NCBI GenBank assembly: GCA_003024785.1
Contig: PUQB01000058.1
Coordinates: forward strand, 530,330-594,329
Reading direction: 5' to 3'
Length of the DNA: 64,000 nt
Source of the DNA: Selaginella tamariscina
Taxonomy: Eukaryota > Streptophyta > Lycopodiopsida > Selaginellales > Selaginellaceae
The notes under the pieces are model-generated. The model saw nothing but the letters and a program-made list of their open reading frames with translations, did not search any database and was not told the origin of the DNA. Positions 56,831-64,000 of this stretch are shown here, in pieces. Made by a program: the position numbers and the translations under genes. Within the stretch, counting starts at the first letter, position 1, and every line of letters begins with the position of its first letter.

Positions 56831-56969
56831 CTTCTTCGAGGGACTTGAGAGGGGCGGCACCATCCATATTGAGTCAGCAATTCAGAGGTCAACTTGTGTA
56901 AAGAAATATGTAGAATGTGAGATTGATTTTGCCTCTCAAATAAGAGATCACATAACATTTTAGTCAGCA

Positions 56970-57975
56970 GCCACAAGGTTAGTCAACATTCATTTTTTTT
57001 CATTCGAGGCTCAAGTCTTAATAATGTCGTTTTTGTGTAGCACCCAGGTTTTAGACATCGACTTTTTTATGCCAACTGAGAGGGTCGGCACCATCTAGCC
57101 TCACTGGTAGCCATAAGGCTAGTTGACTTTCATTTCATAACCAAGCCTATGCTCAAACGACCATATCTTTTTATGCAGGGGCTAAGGTCTGGGCATCATC
57201 TCATCTGTGCCATCTAAGAGGGTTGGCACCAACCAGCCTCAGTCGGCAGCCACAAGGTTAGTCGACATTCATTTTTTTCATTCAAGGTTCAAGTCTTAAT
57301 AATGTTGTTTTTGTGTAGTGCCTAGGTTTTGGACATCGACTTTTCTGTGTCGATTGAGAGGGCCGACACCATCTAGCCTCAGTGACAGCCACAAGGTTAG
57401 TTGACTTTCATTTCATAACTAGGCCTATGCTCAAATGACCATATCTTTTTGTGCAAGGGCTAAGGTCCGGACATCATCTCATATGTGCCATCTGAGAGGG
57501 TCAACACCAATTGGCCTAGTCGACGGCCACAAGGTTAGGCGACTTTCATTTTTTTTTTCATTTGAGGCTTAAGTCTTAATAACGCTGTGTTTTTTGTGTA
57601 GCACTCAGGTTTCAAACAACGACTTTTCTGTGTCGACTGAGAGGTCAGCACCATCTAGACTTAGTCGGTAGTCACAAGGTTAGTTGATTTTCATTTCATA
57701 ATCATGCCTATGCTCAAATGACCATATCTTTTTGTGTAGGGGCTAAGGTCCGGACATCATCTCATCTGAGAGGGTCAGCACCAACCGGCCTCAGTCAGTA
57801 GCCACAAGGTTAGTCAACTTTCATTTTTTTTTCATTTAAGGCTTAAGTCTTAATAACGCTGTGTGTTTTTTGTGTAGCGCCTAGGTTTTGGACAACAACT
57901 TTTCTATGCCAACTAAGAGGGTCGGCACCATCTAGCCTCAATTGGCACCACAAGGTTAGTCAACTTTGATGTTTG
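56970..57975. repeat. 280-bp tandem repeat made of two half-units
   Basis: AAGTCTTAATAA recurs at about 57013, 57293, 57572 and 57846, giving a period of 274-280 bp over 3.5 copies. Each unit has two related halves around GAGAGGGTCGGCACCATCTA and GAGAGGGTTGGCACCAACCA, each followed by CCACAAGGTTAGT and GACTTTCATTT. No coding is seen. Confidence 0.8.
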
Positions 57976-58006
57976 TTTTTCCTTTTCTCTCCGAATCAAT
58001 TGACTT

Positions 58007-58280
58007 ATGTGTTTGTTTTCCAAAGTCTACAAAATGGTGAGAGCTTCAAAATGTCTACAAGAGCTTGTGCCTGATGAAGAGCCATGGGAAGAGAAGAAGA
58101 ATTTGAAGCACAAACGAGGAAAGAGAGAAGAATCATCTGATGTAATAAAGGAAGATCCTCTAGTGATCAGCTTGAACACTCAGCCTCAAGTAGTACTAGT
58201 TGAGCAGCATCCTCCATCAACAGTCCCAACTTTCCCGGAGAGTTCGTCGCAACAACCTCCTTTTTTCCGTTCAGGCAAAG
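58007..58280 (+). CDS. Hydrophilic open frame cut by LTR insertion
   Basis: The frame begins MCLFSKVYKMVRASKCLQEL and continues DEEPWEEKKNLKHKRGKREE, then a Pro/Gln/Ser-rich part (SLNTQPQVVLVEQHPPSTVP). The true start may be the second Met, at 58034, after an AG acceptor-like site. The gypsy LTR starts at 58281, so the frame is truncated. It is not recognised; it could be an exon or part of an older element. Confidence 0.3.
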
Positions 58281-59248
58281 TGCATAGTTTTTATTATGAC
58301 TCAACCCTTTACTTTTGGGGTTTGACTGTTGTTACTTACCGAGTTGTGTGAAGAACCCTAGATGTAGTAGAAAGCAGGCCCGTTTAGTGCACTTGGGTAT
58401 CTAGTGATGGTTTGGCCGAGTATCATTAAGTATTTGTAGAAAACTCTAGGCGAAGCTAAAACTTACCTTCTAGAAACTCTCCCCCGTTTTGACGTTCCAG
58501 GTTAGGGTTCTTTGCAAAGTATAGCTTGTCAAATAAGGATTAGGGACACCCCTAGGGCTGACCTAACCCAAGGTTGCCCTCCCCCCCTAGGGGTTAGGTT
58601 TAGGGTTAGGTTAGGACAATCATTTTCTCTAAGGGTTGGCATTTCCATGCCAGCCCACTTACTGACTTAGGAAAACAGGGGGAGGGGGGGGGGGTTCGTC
58701 ACATAAATAAGGTAGAGTGTATGTAGTGAGGCTTCCTGGGTTTAAAAGAGAGCTCGTTAACCTCTTACCAGTGCAAGCTAAACTTGAGTCATCAAGGTGC
58801 AACCCTTTGTTATGCCGCCCTAACTTCCACATGACAGGGGTACGTCCCACCTTTGGGTTAGACTATCCTTATCGTTGGCAGGATCACGCCTTTGTGATGG
58901 AGGTACATTACTTCTAAAGAGTTGGTCAGATTTCTTGGCTTGAAAACCTACTCGCACATTCAAAGGCATTGCTCGAGTTTACGTTCCGCAAATCTAGTGG
59001 TTGAGGCTTGCTCTGGCCGCCTCAACCATGCCAAGCTAGGAACGACACCCGTAGCTCGGCTAGTCCACGTGTCCTGATTCACAAGGTGAGCTTCGTTTGT
59101 GGACTTAGTCAGCTAGGGGCTTAAGTTCCTAACGGTTGGGTTCCTAATACGGGTTACTTTACCAGATTCCTGTGGGGTTTCCAGAGAGGGGATTCCAGGG
59201 TTGGCACCTGGCAAGCCGCATTTGTGGCACCAGGTAAAAACTCTGATA
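58281..59248 (+). repeat. 5' LTR of the 58-64 kb element
   Basis: It begins TGCATAGTTTTTATTATGAC and ends CTCTGATA (terminal CA changed to TA). It contains a G-rich run at 58676-58694 directly followed by TTCGTCACATAAATAAGG, a likely promoter region, and a telomere-like GGTTTAGGGTTAGG at 58594-58610. Confidence 0.75.
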
Positions 59249-59250
59249 AT

Positions 59251-59262
59251 TGGTATCGGAGC
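59251..59262 (+). promoter_or_regulatory. Primer-binding site TGGTATCGGAGC
   Basis: It lies 2 bp after the LTR and differs by one base or two from the initiator-tRNA-Met site TGGTATCAGAGC. Confidence 0.8.
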
Positions 59263-59576
59263 AAGTTTTCTACGATCATTAGGACTGCCTTAAGTCATAG
59301 GGTGTTTTAGTGTTTAGATAACTCTAAATTCTTGAAATACTCTATCGCTTTCGGTTGATATGTTTGTATTCTACACAGAGAGTTTGATCCTGTGAGTTGT
59401 CAAACTTTGGAGAACACTTGCTCAGTGAGTTGGCGTGAGATTCTAGGTATGTCCGAAAGTCTTATGCTAGTTCAAGTTGATGTGTGTGGGTGTACAACAT
59501 GTGCAGGGTGTTTCCAACTTCACATTGGGAATATTCCAAGCATATTCTCCGAGTGTTGAAACTAGGGTTCAATACG

Positions 59577-60750
59577 ATGAGCAAAAGAAAGCAACCAGAG
59601 TCTGAGGCAGAGAGGGCTGTCGAAGAGGTTCAAAATGAGGAAGTGGATGAGGCTGATCCAGGTTGACCCCCTAGGGTTAAACAACGACCTGGTTGGTGAG
59701 AAATAATGATGGATGCCCTAAACGAACTTCAAGGGGATGTTTTGGGGTTGAACAATCGAATTGATAATGTTGCCATTCGGATTCTGACAAATACTACAGT
59801 GCCAGATGTTTCACAACCAAACACACGAAAAAGAAGAAGAAGCATGACTCAGAGTCAGGTTCCTTTGAATCAGATTCTTCAATAGAAGTAGGTGGTGGGT
59901 CCTATAAATTCAAATCGGTAAAGCCTTCAAATTTCATGGGTTCAAATGATTACAAGGTTTTGGATGACTAGTTGTATGATATGGAAAGTTATTTCGAGGC
60001 TGCTTCTATGAGAAAGACAGAAAAGGTTGCATGTGCCAAGCAATTTCTTAAAGAAGAAGCTAAGACTTGGTGGCGAATTGTTAAAGGTGAACGTAGATAC
60101 CGAAACAGCTGGAAAGACATGAAAAAGGAGATCAAAAAGCAGTATATGCCGGATGATCTGATTTGCGATTGCGTGCTAACCTGGCACTTTGTCAACAGGG
60201 AGTTCGGGGAAGTCAATGGATCATGTTTGTCGATTCGAAAGTGTACGGCGATTGGTGCCAAATATGAGCGATGATGAAGCTCGAAGTTGTTTCATGGCTA
60301 CCTTGAATGAGAAGATGCAAAGGGAAATCTTAAGGTACAAGCCAACAAGCTATCGGGAATGTCAAGAGGCAGCTCAAAAGGTTGCTTATGGCATGTTGTT
60401 AGAAGACTTGTACAAAGGGAGGAAGCAAAACCTAAATCGAGGAGGTTTCCTCCAAAGTCTGAGTTCAGAAGGTTTGATAGGCAACCAGATCAATCGCCAT
60501 CAATTCGAAGTGCAAGTCCCTTTGTCAGTAGTTCTAAGTTTTTGGACACATCAAGACCCGACCAGATTTCGAAAACCATTAGTGTTACCACCACCTCAGT
60601 AGGCCAAGGGCCCGTCTGCTCTCCCGCAGTCTGTAGGCGGGGTTGTGAAATTTATAATTGTAACAAGCCTGGTCATTTTGCTAAAGATGTCGGGCACCCT
60701 CACAACAATCTAGACATTTCAAGGCGATGTAGAAGAGGAAGTTGCTGAAC
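59577..60750 (+). pseudogene. Gag of the 58-64 kb element
   Basis: The start MSKRKQPESEAERAVEEVQN is at 59577. After a stop, the capsid domain reads FKSVKPSNFMGSNDYKVLDD, YDMESYFEAASMRKTEKVAC, AKQFLKEEAKTWWRIVKGER and MKKEIKKQYMPDD. It shifts frame near 60190 to FESVRRLVPNMSDDEARSCF and LNEKMQREILRYKPTSYREC. A zinc-knuckle relic CEIYNCNKPGHFAKDVGHP is at about 60645-60702, with its last Cys lost. This is the classic chromovirus-like Gag layout (W-W in the centre, M/L-x-R-x-L-P). Two or more breaks are present. Confidence 0.8.
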
Positions 60751-60859
60751 TAGAAATGCTTGAAGATCTGGAAGATGAGTCAAAGAGGTATTTGTGCCAG
60801 ACACAACCTGCCTTATTCACCATTAAGACAAAATGACCCTTTGTTATATTTGACAGGAA

Positions 60860-61130
60860 GGATACGAGGGGACGAGTCCGAAGGATAATCGATACTGGAG
60901 CAACATAACTTCATATCGACTAGTCTAGCTCGTCGATTGAATTTGGATGTAGTAAAGATGTGTGAAATAAAGATCAATTTTGGCAAAGGTTCTTAAAATA
61001 CTAATAATACCAAGGGCAGTTCCTGTCCAAATCAAAGATTAAAGGTTAAGCTAGACTTAGTTGTTGAATATGACGGGGTTTGACTTTGTTTTAGATATGA
61101 ATGGTTCCATAAACATGTAGCTGAAATGAG
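60860..61130 (+). pseudogene. Protease remnant
   Basis: RRIIDTGAT is visible at about 60880-60907 with the retropepsin D-T-G-A site, then a stop. SLARRLNLDVVKMCEIKINF follows in another frame. The I-L-G-M-x-W strand is read only in broken form near 61085-61100. The enzyme would cleave Gag-Pol. Confidence 0.6.
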
Positions 61131-61378
61131 AGGTTTCGGAGATAATTGAATCACGCTTGCACTGATAAAGAGGACATTAGAAAAACAACGCTCAAAATGG
61201 AAACTCTAACTGATAAGATTGAAATCCTATGTTTTACCTTAACTCAGTTGCATAAGGCGTTAGACATCGGGAACGTGTATTTCTTGCAATGGTTTTGGAT
61301 ACTGTTGAGTCAAAATAGGAGATGGTCAAGAATCTGTTCCTGAACTTATTTTGGAAGTCTTGAACATGTTTTAAGGAC

Positions 61379-62110
61379 GTGTTGCCGGAAGACTTGCCAC
61401 CCGAGTTACCTCCACGTCGACCTGTGGACCACAAGAATAAGGTCGTCTCCACTGGCAAGAGCCCCATATGGTTGAATCCTCAAGAGTTAGTAGAATTAAA
61501 GAGACAGCTGACAGAACTATTGGTCGAGGACACATTCGACCTAGTCGATCTCTGTATGGTGCACCTATCTGTTTATAATGAAAAAGGATGGTACGATGCG
61601 AATGTGATGGACTATTGAGCGCTGAACGCAATAACTATCAAAAATAAATATCCTCTTCCATGAGTGGACGACTTATTTGATAGGCTATCGAAAGCAAAGT
61701 ATTTTTCAAGAATAAAGTTGAGGTCTAGGTACCATCAAATTTGGGTAGCAGAGAATACATTGAGAAGACCGCTTTTCGAACGCGTTATGGATCATTTGAG
61801 TTTCTAGTCTTGCCATTTGGATTGTGCAATGCTCCAGCAACTTTTTGCACAATGATGGATGATGTGTTTAGAGAATCTAGACGAGTTCGATGGTATATAT
61901 TGATGACATTCTGGTTTTCAGTTCAACAATTGAGGAACATGTGGAACACTTAGAAAGAGTGTTTCAGAGGTTGAGGGAGAACCAGTTATATGCAAAGAAA
62001 GCAAGTGCGCATTTGGTTAAACCAAGATAGATTTCTTAAGGCACTCAATCTCATGTGGGAAGGTTGCCATGGATCCAAAGAAAATTTAAGCTATTACGAG
62101 TGAATAATTT
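61379..62110 (+). pseudogene. Reverse transcriptase of the 58-64 kb element
   Basis: LPEDLPPELPPRRPVDHKNK and PIWLNPQELVELKRQLTELL open the domain. After a stop comes ALNAITIKNKYPLP (61619-61661), then [37 protein letters not shown] with PATF, and in a further frame [20 protein letters not shown] with the catalytic Y-I-D-D, then [15 protein letters not shown]. These are the conserved gypsy blocks in order. At least four frame breaks are present. The LPPRRPVDH bridge is typical of chromovirus-like pol. Confidence 0.8.
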
Positions 62111-62149
62111 TGAAGACAACATGAAGTTAGATCATTTCTTGGTCTAACA

Positions 62150-62790
62150 GGGTATTACCGAAGATTCATAAAGGTTACTCAGAGATAGCAGCCCCATTGA
62201 TAGATCTTATGAAACATTCCATGGCATTGGACTCCAGAGTGCCAACGTGCATTCGTCAAACTCAAAGAAGTTATTTCTTTGAGCCAGTTTTGCAGTTGCC
62301 CATCTTTGAAGATCCCTTTGAAGTAAAATGTACGCTTCCGACTTGTAATTGGTGTGTATTGGCACAGAAAGGACATCCAGTGTCCTTTTTCTAGAAGAAG
62401 TTGAAGCCACGCAAACTTGAATGGCCTACTCACGAAAAAAAGATGTATGCTATTGTTGCTTCCTTGGAGTATTGGCATATTATTTTCCAAGTCATGGACT
62501 GTGGTTTGGACATATAGTGTAACTCTAAGGTATTTTGAAACGCAGTCGAAGCTATCGCCAAAGTATGCTAGATGGCAGCAAAATTTGCATGATTTCTAGT
62601 CGAAATCAAACATAAGGTGGGAAAGGACAATGCGGTAGCTAAATGCACTCAGTAGGAAAGGGTCATCTTCGTATTATGTTAGCACCGTGTCAACTTGGTG
62701 GATGAATTTATGATGGCATATCCTCAGGACAAGTGTTGCTAAGAGGCTTGAGCTTGGTGGCAAAGAGGAAACAAGTTCATTAGTTACGAA
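62150..62790 (+). pseudogene. RNase H remnant and tether
   Basis: Weak blocks are seen: QRAFVKLKEVISLSQFCSCP-like at 62240-62300, KLEWPTHEKKMYAIVASLEY-like at about 62415-62475 (shifted frame; a Y/H-E-K-x-x-x-A motif), and ARWQQNLHDF at 62570-62599. The order and position between reverse transcriptase and integrase support the call. The sequence is badly decayed. Confidence 0.55.
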
Positions 62791-62793
62791 GAG

Positions 62794-63785
62794 ATGATTA
62801 ATATTCCAACAAGAATAGAAAGTCGAATGAATGCACTCAAACAGGTGCATTTTATAGTACGAGATGGAGTTCTTTATTATAAAGAAAGGAGACTCTATGT
62901 TCTTGAAGGGACATGGAGGTTAAGAAAACATCATGACGTTCCTTTGGCAGGACATGGTGGAAGGCATAAGACATTGGCTTTGTTGAAACATGGATTCTAT
63001 TGGCTGGGTATGATAAATGATGTTGCCAAATATGTCAAGAGATGTCCCACATGTCAACAAGTGAAGAGCCGATTGCAAAAACAAGCTAGGAAGTTGCAGT
63101 GTATACCGATTCCAGAGCGGCCATTTCAAAGTGTTACTTTGGACTTTATTATGGGATTGCCAAAATCTTGTGGTTTTAACGCGCTCATGGTGGTAGTCGA
63201 TCGGTTTTCAAAAGTTGCTCATTTCATTTCAATTGTAGAGACAGTGAATGCAATTCAAGTAGCAAAGTTGTTTTTCACGAAGTCATAAGAGTGCGCAAGC
63301 TACCGGAAACGATGATCTTAGATTGGGATCCTCGATTTATAGGCAAGTTTTAGGGAACATTGTTTAAGCAATTTGGTATGATGTTGAAGTTTAGTACAGC
63401 CTACCATCCGCAAACTAATGGTCAAACGGAGAGGGTGAACCGACAAGTCGAGGACTATCTCATATGCTACGTTCAAGGTGATCAACTTGATTGGGCTGAA
63501 CACTTGGATATGGCTGAGATATGTTACAATAACTCGACACACACAGCGATTGGATGTAGCCCGATGGAAGTGTTAACTGGGAATAAGGGTGGTATTCCTT
63601 AGGGTATGGTGTTACCGAAAGACGATGTCAATTGAGTTCCATCTGTAGTAGAATTCACTAAACAATTATATCGGACATGGGAAGCTGCTCATCAAGCGAT
63701 GGCTGCAACACAAGAAAGGTATCATCAGCAGTATGATAAACATTGGCGGGATGTAGAGTATCAGGTTAGGGATATGGTATTGTTG
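62794..63785 (+). pseudogene. Integrase of the 58-64 kb element
   Basis: This is the best-kept part. HFIVRDGVLYYKERRLYVLE and VPLAGHGGRHKTLALLKHGF, with CPTCQQVKSRLQKQARKLQ, make the H-H-C-C zinc domain. The core has VTLDFIMGLPKSCGFNALMV (first Asp) and VVDRFSKVAHFISI. A stop at 63286-63288 is followed by a damaged stretch where the second Asp belongs, then TAYHPQTNGQTERVNRQVED (Glu). CYNNSTHTAIGCSPMEVLTG and YRTWEAAHQAMAATQERYHQ follow. A C-terminal strand reads DMVLLN, after which the sequence jumps into LTR. No chromodomain is present before the break. Confidence 0.85.
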
Positions 63786-63787
63786 AA

Positions 63788-64000
63788 TCCGTCACATAAA
63801 TAAGGTAGAGTGTATGTAGTGAGGCTTCTTAAATTCAAAAGAGAGCTCGTTAACCTCTTACTGGTGCAAGCTAAGCTTGTGTCATTAAGGCGCAACCCTT
63901 TGTTGTGCCGCCCTAACTTCCACACGACAGGGGTATGTCCCACCTTTGGGTTAGACTATAATTATCATTGGCAAGATCATGCCTTTGTGACGGTGGTACA
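63788..64000 (+). repeat. 3' LTR fragment, continuing beyond the window
   Basis: It begins at GTCACATAAATAAGG, matching 58697 onward in the 5' LTR, so the first ~415 bp of the 3' LTR, the end of pol and the polypurine tract are deleted. Confidence 0.75.

Larger units (their letters stand above)
58281..64000 (+). mobile_element. Gypsy element with LTR related to the nested non-coding family
   Basis: The order is 5' LTR 58281-59248, primer-binding site 59251-59262, gag, protease, reverse transcriptase, RNase H remnant, integrase, then a jump at about 63785 into the middle of a second LTR that runs off the window. The LTR resembles those at 21632 and 28373 (same terminal stem, G tract, TATA-like block and end). 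All coding parts are broken. Confidence 0.8.

Noticed and set aside
1..64000. tRNA or rRNA genes
   Set aside because: None was recognised by eye; a covariance-model search would be needed to exclude small ones.

Overview
The window is plant nuclear DNA, densely packed with transposable elements. It holds an intron-containing AUX1/LAX auxin-carrier sequence, an extracellular LRR receptor-like protein (RLP) sequence and at least seven LTR-retrotransposon units, most or all of Ty3/gypsy type. One has a C-terminal chromodomain. There is also a Tourist-like MITE and a decayed Mutator-like transposase. A spliced gene combining coiled coil, Sfi1-type centrin-binding repeats and Kelch repeats would suit a plant with flagellate sperm (bryophyte, lycophyte or fern), but that lineage guess is inference. 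No bacterial or organellar operon structure is present. Most host-like sequence is AT-rich; the gag fragment at 33.9-38.5 kb is clearly GC-richer.

Layout. 0-3.1 kb: tandem LTR-gag remnants (minus strand). 3.2-3.6 kb: RNase H-like fragment. 3.7-7.9 kb: pol half of a chromovirus (minus). 7.9-11.4 kb: LRR-RLP pseudogene plus a decayed coiled-coil/Kelch copy. 13.2-16.3 kb: coiled-coil/Sfi1/Kelch gene. 16.4-17.6 kb: third, inverted and internally deleted copy of the LRR-flank segment. 17.7-20.3 kb: AUX1/LAX copy A. 20.3-33.9 kb: Ty3/gypsy element (plus), split inside gag by an 8.9-kb non-coding LTR element (21156-30072, minus), whose own LTR is split by an antiparallel solo LTR. 33.9-38.5 kb: 5' LTR and gag/protease of another gypsy element (minus). 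38.5-41.9 kb: inverted copy of the LRR segment. 42.4-47.4 kb: gag-protease remnant plus diverged LTR (minus), interrupted by an LTR-gag deletion derivative and a MITE. 48.5-49.8 kb: unassigned exon-like pieces. 50.4-52.9 kb: AUX1/LAX copy B, inverted. 53.9-56.3 kb: Mutator-like transposase remnant. 57.0-58.0 kb: a 280-bp tandem repeat. 58.3-64.0 kb: gypsy element (plus) of the family related to the 8.9-kb non-coding element.

Relationships. Segments 7.9-11.0 and 17.7-20.3 kb recur in opposite orientation at 38.5-41.6 and 50.4-52.9 kb, so the window records a large inverted duplication later filled by retroelements. Copy B of the AUX1 segment preserves the empty site of the element that enters copy A at 20336. 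This gives an order of events: duplication, gypsy insertion, non-coding element insertion, solo-LTR insertion. Both AUX1 copies and both LRR copies carry disabling lesions, so none of them looks functional as it stands. Exon borders and domain calls were read by eye.
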